From Bathymodiolus brooksi (Eukaryota > Mollusca > Bivalvia > Mytilida > Modiolidae): a stretch of DNA of 64,000 bases. The stretch is taken from the NCBI GenBank assembly GCA_963680875.1, contig OY804588.1:74362829-74426828 (forward strand), written 5' to 3'. The notes under the pieces are model-generated. The model was not told the origin of the DNA. It searched no databases and was given only the letters and a program-made list of their open reading frames with translations. Numbering within the stretch: position 1 is the stretch's first letter; the number at the start of each line of letters is the position of its first letter. Of the stretch, positions 10,901-22,450 are shown in pieces. Made by a program: the position numbers and the translations under genes.

Positions 10901-12103
10901 TATCATATTTTAAATTACCATCTAGACCGCTGATTTTTTGCCACAATTTATTTTGCCCATTTGTTCTCTCTAGATTAAAAAAATATTTAGTTGATTGTTC
11001 CCCCTTCTCGTACCAGTCAACTTTAGCTCCTAACCTTGCGGCGTCAGTTTTATTATTTTCATAATGTGAGTGTATTTGGTTTTCTAAGTCTGCTAACTCT
11101 TCTAATTGTTGCCTGGAGGGTTCAGATATATCCTTAATGTCTCTAATTTATTTTCTAGAGTCTTTATCTTGTCGTCAGTAGTGTTTACCTTTTTAGACGC
11201 TCTATGGTTATCGATTTAATTTTAATTTTGGCTATGTCCCACCATTCCATCAAATTTGAAAAAGATTTCTTTTCTAATTTCCAAAATACCCACCAATTTG
11301 TAAACACTTGTCGAAAATAATCAGATCTAATTGTATGCAAATTCATTATCCAGGTACCAGACCCTCTAGTGATATCGCATACGTTTAATTTCATAATTTT
11401 AATATCATGATCACTGAACGGACAATGAATTATTTTAATGTTAATGATATGACAGGACAGTTCTTCACTGATCAATATTAAGTCTATACGTGATTTAGAA
11501 TTACCTCTTCTAAACGTGTATTTTTCCACTGACGGATTTTTTTCTCTCCAAATATCGGTTAGATTATTTTTCGTCATAGCAGTCTTAAGTTCTTTTCCCC
11601 CCGTATCATCATAATTGCGAGAAGGATAACGATCTATTTCCTTATCTAAAACACAATTAAAATCGCCAGTGAGTATATGAATTTTATCAGTAAGACTCCC
11701 ATCTGTCACATATGGATCAATATCTCTAATAAAAGTTTTTTCTAACCCCACTATCATTTGGACAATACACGTTTGTTATTATATAAGTTTTATTTTCGTA
11801 TTTTAATTCACATGACAATATACGCCCAAAATCATCGGAACTAATTTCTTTAACAGTAGCATCAATATCATATAATAAAACCCCTACCCCTCGCGATGCC
11901 CTTACTCCACAATTCCAACTACTTTCGCATCCACCAGAATTTTTCCACAAGTTTTGCCATGATTCTATTTCAGAAAATGTACAGTGCGTCTCTTGAACAC
12001 ATATTACATTGTTTTTTTTACTAATCAACCAATCCAAAAAAGTTCTACGTTTTTTATCATCTCTCAGCCCATAAATATTTATTGTTGCAATAGAAATTGA
12101 CAT
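7996..12103 (-). pseudogene. LINE-B ORF2: AP endonuclease plus reverse transcriptase, decayed
   Basis: The start MSISIATINIYGLRD and VQETHC are the N-terminus of an APE-type endonuclease (11726-12103). After a frameshift near 11740 come GDFNCVLD, SRIDLILIS and FSDHD, the other endonuclease catalytic blocks (11185-11757). A linker reads WYEKGEQSTKYFFNLE (about 10990). The RT has SPGLDG (about 10680), an in-frame TAA near 10619, then NWRPITLLNSDYK, FVDQQKAFDRMEW and catalytic FADDT near 9980 (9726-10556). Further down are GGMGMIN (about 9500) and a C-terminal CHFCKHEIESLMHLFYRC zinc-like motif (8576-9160). After removal of the MITE at 8317-8596 the frame continues without a break to the stop at 7996. 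Several stops and frameshifts make it inactive. Confidence 0.85.
8317..8596. mobile_element. 280-bp Harbinger-type MITE inserted in LINE-B
   Basis: Terminal inverted repeats of about 35 bp (GGGACCGACCATTTAACTTG on the left, GGGACGGACCATTTAACTTG as the reverse complement of the right end) continue through a G-run to TTATGG. The element is flanked by TAA at 8314-8316 and 8597-8599, a 3-bp target duplication. TAA/TTA duplications and GGG termini suit PIF/Harbinger non-autonomous elements. Deleting the element and one TAA rejoins the LINE-B frame as KHVL|DELKHIF. It carries no real gene; the interior is T-rich. Confidence 0.9.
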
Positions 12104-12530
12104 GACATAAATATATAAAGTGTAATATTATGATCTAAAGCCTCATGAGATAGAAAAAAATAACATATATATAGATATATATCGCTTAATTCCACAATTT
12201 TACGATTTTTCATTTGTATGGAACAAACAACAGTAACATGTATCTTACAATAAATCATATAGTGGGAAAATATGTATAATTTTGTGTTTAAAGGTCTCAA
12301 TGCGATAACGAGGAATTTTAATTTGTTTTATTATCGCTTGATTGCTCAATCTTACAACTTCTACTATTTGTTTACAACCGGTAACAATACCGTATTCTTG
12401 ACAATAAATCATAACATCAATTGTTGCAAAACAATACAGTCTCTTGTAATATTTGTATACACACAAATGTAATAATTTATACAAAATAAAAACATGAATA
12501 CTATCATAATAAAGCAGTACAAATATTAAA

Positions 12531-14003
12531 TTAATACACTGGTGGCGATACAATTCGGGTTTGTTTGTTTTGTCTCTCTACAGAATTTGGTGTCGACGAA
12601 AGCGCACTGTTTGTGCGTTTACGTGGGGTTTTCAACTCTACACTTATTACTTTATCTGAATCGAAAAAGGTTACCATTTCGTCTCTAATTTTCGTACAAC
12701 CTTCAATGCTAATATGGACACCTGAGGAGTCAGTATTATCAAATAATGACTTTAACACATTTCCTTGTTTCGTGAACAATTCATAAGCATCTACACATTC
12801 AATTTGTTCTCTAATACACAACCTTTTCAAAAATATGTTGACATTTAAAACAGTGTCATTACATTTTGTTATGTTTGGACCTTTCCCTTTTCTATGGAGA
12901 ATAGTACATATACCAACTACAGAATTCGGGAAATTACATTTTACTTGGTGTATTGCATGTGTAAGATTAATATTAACCTGGTCATGATCACCTTTAGACT
13001 TTGTAATGTCGTTTGTACCTAAGGATATTACTACTTTATCTACAGTTTTATCAAACACTTTAGATTTGGCTAGTTTTATTGTCTCATCTATATTTTCTAA
13101 TGTTGAACCTGAAATTGAGGCATTTATGCAATTTGGTGAAACTTTCCCAAGTCTTTTACAGTTAGAAGCCCCTAGTAAAACATTTACTGAATTGTTGTCG
13201 TCTGTAGTAGGATTACTGTCAGCCTGTCCTGATGTGTCTTTACGTTCTGTTTCGTCATCCAAGCTTGAGTTGTCTCGAGTATTTCTACCCTCTATGATTT
13301 CATGAAAATAATCACCATATTCCTTCCTAGCTGTTTCTTCTTTATGAGCAGGGCAGTCACGTTGTATATGGCCACACTCACCACAATGCTTGCACAAGAT
13401 ATCATATTTACAGTACTTGGCTATGTGTCCTTGTTTATTGCAGTTATAACAAGTTTTTATTGATGTCGGTTTAGTAGGACATCTGTAATAGGGATGGTTT
13501 GTCTGTTGGCAGTATGAACATTCTGTCCTGTTGTTATCTGCATACAGTCGGATTTCAAATCGCCCAAAATTGGTTCTAAATGGAAAAATTGGTGCACAAT
13601 TTAATATCTGAACATATCGGGTCCCATTTTCAATGGTTGTGCCTTTAATGACACCCCTTTTTATTGAACCATTTATCACTTGCCCGTATTTCGACATGTG
13701 TGTGGCTATGAATTGATCACTCACTTCGCATGGCGCATCCTTAATTGTCACGTTAGTTACATTTTTATCAATTTCAAAAAAGTTAACTGACCTGTTTTTC
13801 AATGAAATTTCCGATTTGAGGATCTTGTATTTTGCCTGTTCACTTTTCAGCGTTACAATAGAGGATTTCTCTGTCATCTGGATTGACTTTATATCTTCTA
13901 AATTTATTTCATTTTCCAATTCGGATAAAATATCCTCATGTTTAATTCCCGTAAAAAATTTACTATTAAAATGTACCGATAAGTTTCTATTTATTTTCTC
14001 CAT
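12531..14003 (-). CDS. LINE-B ORF1: CCHC zinc-knuckle and SGNH esterase-like protein
   Basis: An intact 490-codon frame. Residues 1-160 are a lysine- and glutamate-rich region probably serving nucleic-acid binding or assembly; no fold is claimed. Three CCHC zinc knuckles follow: CSYCQQTNHPYYRC (162-175), CYNCNKQGHIAKYC (185-198) and CKHCGECGHIQRDC (204-217). After a low-complexity acidic linker (225-272), residues 273-445 look like an SGNH/GDSL hydrolase: LLGASN with Ser280, ISGST with Gly299, SLGTND with Asn331, and a terminal DSSGVH with His430. Zinc knuckles bind the element RNA; esterase domains are known in ORF1 of some LINEs, where their substrate is unclear. The start at 14003 is the first Met of the frame. 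An intact ORF1 beside a broken ORF2 is notable. It might belong to a different element than ORF2, but strand, order and spacing favour one element. Confidence 0.85.
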   Translation of the reverse strand: MEKINRNLSVHFNSKFFTGIKHEDILSELENEINLEDIKSIQMTEKSSIVTLKSEQAKYKILKSEISLKNRSVNFFEIDKNVTNVTIKDAPCEVSDQFIATHMSKYGQVINGSIKRGVIKGTTIENGTRYVQILNCAPIFPFRTNFGRFEIRLYADNNRTECSYCQQTNHPYYRCPTKPTSIKTCYNCNKQGHIAKYCKYDILCKHCGECGHIQRDCPAHKEETARKEYGDYFHEIIEGRNTRDNSSLDDETERKDTSGQADSNPTTDDNNSVNVLLGASNCKRLGKVSPNCINASISGSTLENIDETIKLAKSKVFDKTVDKVVISLGTNDITKSKGDHDQVNINLTHAIHQVKCNFPNSVVGICTILHRKGKGPNITKCNDTVLNVNIFLKRLCIREQIECVDAYELFTKQGNVLKSLFDNTDSSGVHISIEGCTKIRDEMVTFFDSDKVISVELKTPRKRTNSALSSTPNSVERQNKQTRIVSPPVY

Positions 14004-14225
14004 TCTGCCTTGAATGTTGTGAATAGGACGTGAGCTGTGTTTACTTGTATATAGTTAATTGTCAACCGTATGTTGACAAACACAAAAAACACTCAAATAA
14101 ACTATCAGGAGAAGTTTTCCCACATATTGGTTGGTTTGTTGCAGTATTCCATCAATAATTATATTATATATTGGAAATTTTTCGTAAACAATTTCGGAGC
14201 TCGAAATCAGCCCAACCTACTATTC

Positions 14226-15625
14226 CAAGGGCAGACAACTTCCATCACTAGGATTTTTATCAGAGACTTCTAACACTGAATTTAGCATTTTTGCCTTAAA
14301 GCTTCTATATTTTTTTCGCAACAATCTGTTGTATTGTTTTTTCTCAGCATAAACTTTTGACCTTAGTCCTTTGTCCTATGGTGACCTTTGCAAATGACGA
14401 CCTAAACTATTAATTTGTCTCAGTTTTACTTTGCATTCATCGTCATACCATGGTTTATTTGGTTTTTGTTTCTTTTTTTTCTTACTTGTATATTTGGACC
14501 TTGGCAAAGCTTTGATTCCAATTACAGCATTTTTCAATAAATCTGAAAAATCATGAACTAAGTTATCTAATTTGGCTGGAATTTCAGTTGAACTATTTGA
14601 TTCAGTCAAATTATGCTTCAAATCAGAAATCTTTTCTGTAATCTCATTTAAGCAAATGTTATTCAAATTTGTAACAAACTGTTCTATGATTTTAGTCCAC
14701 TTCACTGTTACTGGTTTAGGTTTCAGTGAAGTATCGACTGAAGCCTTTTTAATTTGTGAAAACAATTAACAGTTATGGGGCAATGATCAGACATTGTGGG
14801 GGAAAAATATCCAACTTGAAAGTTTAAAATGTTATTCAAGAAAGATGCACTGCAAATATAGTAATCATTAATTGTAGTTCCATTATAGTTATGATATGTT
14901 ACCTTTCCAACTGAGTCCCCTATTGTCCTACTATTTAATATTCTAAGCTGACTGCTGGTACATATTTCAAGTAAAGATTTACCATAACTATTCGTTGTTT
15001 GTGGGATTTGAGTGTTTCTCAAAACTTGCATACTGTCTGCTATATAATTTTTTGGTAAAAAAACTGTCCAAAACATTGTCTGAATCATTGATTATCAAAT
15101 CAGTTTCATTACAGTTAATATGGGCATTTATATCACCCATTAGCATTACCTCCCCTTTTGTATTATACTACACTATGTCATCTTCAAGCTTGGAAAATAC
15201 TTGTTTGTCTAATCCAGTGTTTTTACATATGTAGAGTTGACAGGAGATATATAAATAAAACATATATAAAGATCCCTCTGTGATCCGAAAAAGGCACCAC
15301 TCAGCTTAAACCACATCATTTCTGAACTTGACTTGTCAATTAAAGTTATTCCCGATAATACATTTCTTTTTATAAAAACTACAAGACCCCCTCTTTTCTT
15401 GCTAGATTCCATAGAATGACAATTCATAAAACTTTTATAACCATCAAAAAGTAAAATATCACTATAGCTAGTGTGAGTTTCAGACAGAAAAATCACATCT
15501 GATTTTTTGATTCTCTGGAATTCATCATCATGAATTTTATTTGCTTTGGCTCCAGTTGTTTTTCTGTAAGCACCGTTAATATTCCAACCACTGACAGAAA
15601 TTTGTTTCGTGACTGTTTTACATAT
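14226..15625 (-). pseudogene. LINE-C: endonuclease half of a non-LTR retrotransposon
   Basis: On the minus strand SVSGWNINGAYRK (about 15590) and FLSETHTSYSDILLFDGYKS with GGLVVFIKRNV (15209-15496) are the first APE endonuclease blocks. MGDINAH follows near 15130, DYYICSASF and MSDHCPITV at 14723-15088, then the linker KPWYDDECKVKLRQ at 14376-14765 and KKYRSFKAKMLN near 14290. The sequence stops at KNPS, just where the RT domain should begin, near 14226. Several frameshifts are present. The missing RT may have been lost when LINE-B inserted next to it; clade not assigned, though KPWY linkers are common in Jockey/CR1-group elements. Confidence 0.8.
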
Positions 15626-15639
15626 TTGTACTGATCAAT

Positions 15640-16090
15640 AAGCCAATGGAAGATGTAGTACACCAAGCAAACTAAATATCAACTACTATGTATATCTAAA
15701 TTGCAAACCAGACCACCAGACTTTTAATGAACTTTCCTAATTGATAATAAAATTATTTTCCCATGTATGTAAATGTATAAACAGTTTAGTATATACACGT
15801 ACATGAACACATAGACTCACTATGCTCACAGGACTACTTCAAGACTTCGTGTATTATATAAAATCTGTTATCATTTTAATACGAAGTAAAAACATACCTA
15901 TTCTTTTTATATATCAACTGTAATAAATGAAGAATAGTATGAAATTATTCACACATGACAATGAAAATGGGAAAATAAAATACATAAGCAAAATAACCCT
16001 TATTTTCAAATAGGTTATACATGTTGTATGGACAACACAAAAAATAAAATACCAACAAACAACCAAATGAAATCTGCTATAGGGTATAGT
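15640..16090. other. Non-coding, nothing recognised
   Basis: AT-rich sequence without exon, repeat or RNA signal that I can name. Confidence 0.5.
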
Positions 16091-16097
16091 TACAAAT

Positions 16098-16188
16098 GTG
16101 GTCGAGTGATCTAGGGCGCTGGACTTGAGACTAAGCGATTAGTGCTGCAGTGTATCAATGGTGTGAATTCAAATCCCGTCGAGGGAAG
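16098..16188 (+). repeat. tRNA-derived SINE head, copy 1
   Basis: GTGGTCGAGTG is a degenerate polymerase III A box. TAGGGCGCTGGACTTGAGAC resembles the anticodon arm of a leucine-type tRNA. ATTCAAATC inside GTGAATTCAAATCCCG fits the B box GWTCRANNC. It lacks a matching acceptor stem, so it is a SINE head and not a tRNA gene. Confidence 0.75.
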
Positions 16189-16754
16189 AACAACAAATTG
16201 ATAGCTCAAAAATCAAATTCTAACACTGTTTGGTTTAATTTTCAGACGTATGTATATATATACCGGTATATATTATTTTAATTTTATTGACAATTAGTAA
16301 AATGAAGTTTTGGTTGCCATTTCACGCAATATGTGGTAACCAGTTATCTGAACTTATTATCTGATATATACAAATGAGCATTAAATTTATTGCATTTAAT
16401 TTATCTAGATACACAATGAATATATGATTATATCATGTAAATATTAAAGCTGTGGCCAAATACCGCCAATACTGAATATAATTGTTAGTTTTCCTTACTT
16501 GCCCCCTATATTTTTCATATGCGTATCCGAGATAAATAAGAACTTAAGTTCGACCAACGTGGCGTAATTATGTTGTTTTTCAAAGCTTCATTGTAAGGTG
16601 AATAATATTTTTAAATACACAAGAAGGTATGCAATATGATAGCGGATCTCTATAATGATATATATTTTTAATTGCATGCAACCTATTTGAAAGCTATTGT
16701 ACGTAGGTCTTCAGTTTCGATCGTATCACCGTCTTTAACCACAAACGTTTTATA

Positions 16755-17331
16755 TTAAAGGGGTATTATCTGCCAAAATCGTAAATTGTTGTTACCCATA
16801 AAGACTATCAGATATGATTGATGTCTTAATAAAATGTGTTTCTGTAACTTATAAATGTTATGAAATGTACGCGCATCGGGGAAAAAAGGTGCAACTGCTC
16901 GTGTTTTGAGATCGATCAAGAAATGGACGCCATCTTTATTAATTATCGGCATTGTTTACGGAGTTTGCCGAATCGTCATTAAATCAGTACAACAATGCAC
17001 TTATTTCTTATTTTCTGTGAATCTGCTTTTAGTCGGCGTTAAGTACGGACAAAGAACCATGCAAGTTTGCAGTTAATAAGCGACAAAATACAAATTATTC
17101 GTTTTAACCTGTCACTAGTAAGGACAGTTGCATACGGAGAAAGCAAGGTCAAATTATTTGCTTGCAAGGAAATAATAAATCGATGGTAATTTTCGTTCTC
17201 AAAAGGCAAAAAGTGGTACGGTAAGCTGCTTAATATGAAATATTTACCTTTATTTCATCATTTTAAAGCTATTTACCAATTTCCAAAACATATAATTTTT
17301 TGGGTCAAAATCGTAGCTAATGCCTCTTTAA
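16755..17331. mobile_element. TTAA-type MITE, copy 1
   Basis: The ends are TTAAAGGGGTATTATCTGCC and, as reverse complement of the right end, TTAAAGAGGCATTAGCTACG: about 20-bp inverted repeats starting right after a TTAA. TTAA is duplicated at 16755-16758 and 17328-17331. TTAA duplication is the hallmark of piggyBac-type elements; no transposase is encoded, so the family link is inferred. In the sister repeat at 24.2 kb the corresponding TTAA is empty. Confidence 0.88.
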
Positions 17332-17914
17332 CTATACAAGTCATTTAAAATAATGTCAGTTAAAGCATATCCACTGCTATGTAGTATTAAAATGTCCTCG
17401 ATCTGAAACGTTTTAAAATAGAAAAGGTGGGACTTCTCTTGTATTATTAAAATATATACATGTATGCTTTTCTGTTCTGAATATTAGAATAAATAGAAGA
17501 AAAATAAACAAAAAGCAAAAAATACCACACGGTCGGAACAAGACACAACCTGCATAGGACTAGTTTGAAGAGAACAATATACAACACAATATTGTACCAT
17601 GAAAATGAATGTGAATAGCGTTAGGCCTAAGGGTTATGGTGTTTAACGCCACGTCCATCAATATTTCAGATATATCATGGAGGTCAGTTTTATTGGTGGA
17701 GGAAACCGGAGTAAACTACCGATCTGTCTTAAGTCACTGACAAATTTATCACCTTATGTTGTATCGAGTACTTTTTCCCATGTTCGAAATTTAAACTCAG
17801 AAAGGACGAAGGCCACGAATGGTCGATATCGGCCATTATAATGACATTTTTTCAAAATGAACGCAGAAACGTGCTTTACTCCCAAAAGTTTCCTTCTGGC
17901 ATTGAAGTTTATCG

Positions 17915-18554
<640 letters not shown>

Positions 18555-18599
18555 TTATACGAAGTATTCCGAAATTCTAACACCCGGAAACATGCCGGA

Positions 18600-18820
18600 A
18601 AGCCGAAAACGGACCGCTTTTGTCAAAATTTCTAGCTATTTTGTAAAAATTCGATGTGGCCGCATGCGTTGATCAAAATAAAAAAGTGCTAAAAATAAAG
18701 TTATTTCAATATTAAATCGTTGTCACTCAAATTTATTTTGATCGACGAATGCGGAATTTAGAAAATTGTAGTTACATATTACGTGGATTTGAGCCAACGT
18801 TTTCCGCGGTCCAACGATTA
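18600..18820. repeat. Imperfect palindromic element
   Basis: CCGCATGCGTTGATCAAAAT (about 18660) pairs with the complement of ATTTTGATCGACGAATGCGG (about 18735), and GGACCGC near 18610 pairs with GCGGTCC near 18808. This looks like a decayed foldback or MITE. Confidence 0.5.
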
Positions 18821-18824
18821 AAAT

Positions 18825-19935
18825 GAAATTCGTAACTAAAATTAAATAAACATGTTGGAGATTTCCTTTAGCATAATTAAGCTTCTATATAATGTGAAGT
18901 ACGACACATTTTTTATTGTCCAGCGAGTACATGTATATATAAAATAGTATGGCTCTGTAATCCGATTGCGGCTCCCAAATGACAAAATTATCAAACCAAG
19001 ACCATCGCCAGAATACATATTCAAACAATGTACACTACATGTCTGCTCTGGTCTCTTAATGTGGACATTTTTTTTTTTTTATTTCATTCTCGTATTTTTT
19101 TTCTTAAAAAAGAAGGGGAAGAGTCGCATGCACGCATGTCTGGGATGCATGTACGCATGTTTCACATTTATCCGCAGCTGGCATATACAAGTTGACTTCC
19201 AACGCATGGAGATGGTTTCATCGTCAACTAATGTTTGAAAAAAAGTCTGTTTCTCGAGTGAATTTTCTTTAGTCAAATGTTTGTGTGCTTGTGTTATACC
19301 ATGAATACCGAACTTGAAAACTGACCGATGGCAGATAATTCTTAGTTGAAGTAAGTATCATTATGTTAGATCTCCATTTTGTGTTTTTTGTCTACGTACT
19401 TTTTTTCCGTGAAAACATTAAAAGTTATATCATGAATATTATTCATGCTAGAAATATTTATAGTTTATATCCCATTTTTCGTCACTCGGTGAACAGGGAC
19501 CGGGTATATCAATATGTTCTCTTGTTTGCAATATCAACGACCGAGTCATGGCAAACTCATGAAAACTACTGACTAAAGTGTGAAGGATTTAGCTCAAACA
19601 TATACGGGGGATTCATATACATGTACACATGACATATTGTTTAAAATGAAGATGTTATCATATCTAGAAGTTACATACGTATTTAATAATATTAACGTAT
19701 CCATTTATCAGTATTTGTAATGGCCGAAGAGGTCGTCTGCAACTTGGAATATATTGAAGTGAAAAAAAAGTGTATGAATAAATTGCATATATATAGCATG
19801 ACCTCGTAATAAGGGATTGCGTGTGTATAGCCGACAATTTCTCAGTCCCTTTTCAATAAATCGAGAAAACAAAAATTGTAAATTCATGTGATGCCGACAT
19901 GATGATATAAAACTTTATATAGTTGTTAAAATCAG
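18825..19935. other. Non-coding, nothing recognised
   Basis: AT-rich with one block of GCATGCACGCATG-type words near 19120-19160. No exon or RNA gene could be supported. Confidence 0.45.
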
Positions 19936-19939
19936 AAAG

Positions 19940-20640
19940 GATTACGCATGACGTTGTAGTTCAGCCGGTTACGTGTTCGTTTTTGTTGATTTGTCATCTC
20001 GGTGTCGGGGGTTCAAATCTTGATGAATTATGTGTAATTTTGCACTGTTTTTGTTTGTTTGTTTTTGTTTTTTGTGTGTGTGTAAGCATAAATAAATAAA
20101 CCAAAGAACTGTGAATTGGTAACGTCAAGTAAAAATCTAAAAATCTAGAAATAAATAAATAATAATAGATAAGAATGTTCAAAGTCGGTACGTTTATTTG
20201 CATTGGAATGATTGTGTACCATTGTGTTCGTCAGGGGTTTGAACCTTGATAAGTATTTTAATTTTTGGACTTCATGTAACACGTAATGTTAATTAAATGA
20301 TAAAAAATAATGCAGGAGTTATGATAATATGTTCACTGAAAACTTTATATAGGGAGAAATATTTTCAAATGATAAGTTGCCGAATTAGTACAGTCGCGTA
20401 GCGCGTATGGTCATCCGGCACTTTATCGTTTGTTTAATTTCGTGTAAGGGTTCCGTTCTTTAGTGGTAACCTTTTTATGCACATACCTTTTTGTTAAAAG
20501 TAATAAAAAGCTGTGGTAAAACAAATTAGAAATAAGGTGTATTGCTTTAGTTCAGTGGAAAGCGCATTCCTTAAGTGTTAGGTGTAGCTCACTGTCAGGG
20601 GTTCAAATCTTGGACGGGAACATTTATTTTTGCTTTGATA
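19940..20640 (+). repeat. Cluster of four degenerate tRNA-like units
   Basis: Four stretches resemble tRNA A and B boxes: 19946-20028 (GTAGTTCAGCCGG, GGGGTTCAAATCTTG), 20186-20252 (ends GGGGTTTGAACCTTG), 20385-20455 (AGTCGCGTAGCGCG, GGGTTCCGTTC) and 20545-20622 (TTTAGTTCAGTGGAAAGCGC, GGGGTTCAAATCTTGGAC). None folds into an obvious full cloverleaf by eye. They look like decayed tRNA-derived SINE heads in the same orientation, roughly 160-240 bp apart. Confidence 0.5.
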
Positions 20641-21050
20641 TTTTTATGTCCCGAGCACGAATGTGGAAGGGACATTTAGGGTTACCTTTGTCTGTTCGTT
20701 CGTGCGTCCCAATCTTGGTTACGTTTATGTGTTTAGGACCGTTCCACAGATACTAGACATGGCGTAAGCGACTTTGTTCAGTTTTTTCGTGTAGGTCCAG
20801 TTTATGCAGATCTATATGGCAATGATACTCGCATAGTGGATTGATATTGTGTACTCAAATAGTTCAACAGAGTTCAATATTGATGTCATGTTGACTTACA
20901 TTTTTTGCCTGAGTGATCATTACTTTGTTAATTTAGTGTATTATAGTAAATGGGAGGGACATACCGTGTTTTATGGTAACATTTTCTATAGTTTTAATTA
21001 AAGTAATCTTTAAATATAAGTCGTACTTGAACACATGATTTTTATTTATT
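20641..21050. repeat. Fragment of a dispersed repeat
   Basis: TTTTATGTCCCGAGCACGAA, then TGGAAGGGACATTTAGGG, has the style of repeats common in bivalve genomes and includes CTGTTCGTTCGTGCGTCCC. No exon is seen. A TTTATTTACAG just before 21057 could be a splice acceptor for the transposase frame that follows. Confidence 0.45.
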
Positions 21051-21056
21051 TACAGA

Positions 21057-22040
21057 ATGCCCGGAAAAGGTCCAAAAAGTTTCTCATACGTACTTTGCAA
21101 TAAAAGGACAAAGAAACGTGACCGGAGGAAAATAACCAAATCTGTATCAAAATATTTGGAAAAATATTTTATGCTTTCGGCAAAATCTGATGACACATTA
21201 TGTACCAAATGTAGACACAATTACTATGTACATAATAATACACAAAATACTCTATTAAAACGTGACCGATCTGTGGACGAAGATTATGTTCCAACACCAA
21301 AACGCAAATCTTCATGTAGTCTGTCGAGTCCTCCATCCGTTACTCTTCAAATACCATGCACATCAAAAAGCCATTCCTTTTCTTTCGTATGTAAAAATCC
21401 GGGATCTAAGCTAATAGTTGTGTCATCACAAGGTCGATTTTCTATTTTTCTTCAAAATGAAATTATAATACCAGCTGGCAGTCGCTGTTGCCCTGAACAC
21501 ATGTATCAAGATGATTTCACATCTGAAGCAGTATCTGAGGTAAAATCCACATACGACCATTCAATTCTAAATAGAACTTCAATTTTGGACCTTCTACGGA
21601 AATTAAGGTATGTTGCTTTACACAATGAACAATCAAGGATATATTTTGATTCAGACACAGCTTTATCGTCATCAGACTATGTTATTCTGACTGGAATAAG
21701 TAAGGAAAACTTTGATGAACTGCACACCTACATCAAAGAGCATATTCACAATACACCTGCAAGATCTACCAAAACTTCTTTGGGAATTTTTCTCTTTAAA
21801 ATGAAAGCAGGTATATCGAACAAGGTAATGTCTACAATTTTCAACATTTCAAGATCTAGTTTGGCCAGAGCAATTTCTGCTGTGAGACAAGCCCTCATGC
21901 AGACATTTGTATCACAAAACCTTGGTCTTAGGCATATAACTCGGGAAGATGTTATAAGAAATCACACCAGGCCTTTAGCTTAAACATTATTCGGTGATAT
22001 TACAGAATCGCAGGTCGCGTTTTTACCACCCCCCACAAAC
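21057..22040 (+). pseudogene. Transposase N-terminal part (zinc-binding and HTH), stop before the DDE core
   Basis: A 308-codon frame starts at MPGKGPKS. Residues 14-60 hold a Cys-rich region ending DDTLCTKCRHNYYVH, which may bind zinc. Residues 75-110 are a basic Ser/Pro linker. Residues 235-308 contain GIFLFKMKAGISNKVMSTIF, then NISRSSLARAISAVRQALMQ and a terminal NHTRPLA; this helix-turn-helix block precedes the catalytic domain in DDE_Tnp_4-type transposases common in molluscs. The frame ends in TAA at 21981-21983, but the same frame continues after the stop with TLFGDITESQVAFLPP. So the stop is a mutation, and homology runs on to about 22040 before unrelated sequence starts. The catalytic aspartates are absent. 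Family assignment is by pattern memory and needs a search. Confidence 0.7.
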
Positions 22041-22450
22041 ACAGTTCAGGGGATATATAGGAACCACTTTGTCTGTCTGTCTGTCTTGTCTGTCTGTAGA
22101 ATTCGCGTCCGCTTCTGAATGCCTCGATGGTTCTTGATGCTACTTGATATCGTTGTTGTCCATCATTAGAAGGTTTGTCGCGAACAAGAACGGATTACGT
22201 AGGTAGAAGTTCAAGGTCACAAACTCAGTTAAACTTGAGGTACCCTATGGCGAAATATTCATATTTTGTGTAAATGGGAACGTGGAGGTATTCTTTGTGA
22301 GCAGTGCTAACAGTATCTCTAGTTAGAATTTAGTGTCCATACAATTTTTTTTAACTTTTAGGATGTGAAGAGGACCAAGCAATAGCATGCAAAAATGTTA
22401 CACCTTTTAAAGAAAGTTAATGAGCTGAAGCAACGAGTTGAAGCGAAAAC
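22041..22450. other. Sequence replacing the transposase core
   Basis: It contains a (TCTG)n stretch near 22071-22100 and repeat-like sequence in place of the catalytic domain. Near 22360 TTTTTAACTTTTAG resembles a splice acceptor. Around 22397-22440 a short frame (MLHLLKKVNELKQRVEA) may be the remnant that preceded the SWIM-containing part. Confidence 0.5.

Larger units (their letters stand above)
7791..14045 (-). mobile_element. LINE-B: nearly full-length Tx1/L1-like retrotransposon
   Basis: A 5'-to-3' order on the minus strand is complete: ORF1 (14003-12531), a 430-bp spacer, ORF2 with endonuclease, reverse transcriptase and C-terminal region (12103-7996), and about 200 bp of 3' UTR. The RT blocks NWRPITLLNSDYKI, DQKGFVAGR and FADD are of the L1/Tx1 type. 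Limits are approximate: the 5' end is set by the ORF1 start and the 3' end by the start of LINE-A homology. A 280-bp MITE has inserted in the ORF2 C-terminus. Confidence 0.8.
16098..17799 (+). repeat. 1.7-kb dispersed repeat with tRNA-like head, copy 1
   Basis: It is near-identical to 23573-25282 over its whole length, with scattered substitutions and small indels. It begins with a tRNA-derived head and continues with ATATATACCGGTATATAT and a TTAA MITE (16755-17331 here). The last 170 bp (GGTGTTTAACGCCACG, GGTCAGTTTTATTGGTGGAG) belong to a separate widespread family also seen at 29665-29935. So it is a composite that was copied as a unit. No coding capacity was found. Confidence 0.9.

Noticed and set aside
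12079..12553. Small frames between LINE-B ORF1 and ORF2
   Set aside because: AT-rich chance frames in the spacer; no motif, although a third small ORF cannot be wholly excluded.
16098..16188. Functional leucine tRNA gene
   Set aside because: A and B boxes are degenerate, the acceptor arms do not pair, and an almost identical copy heads the second repeat, as expected for a SINE.
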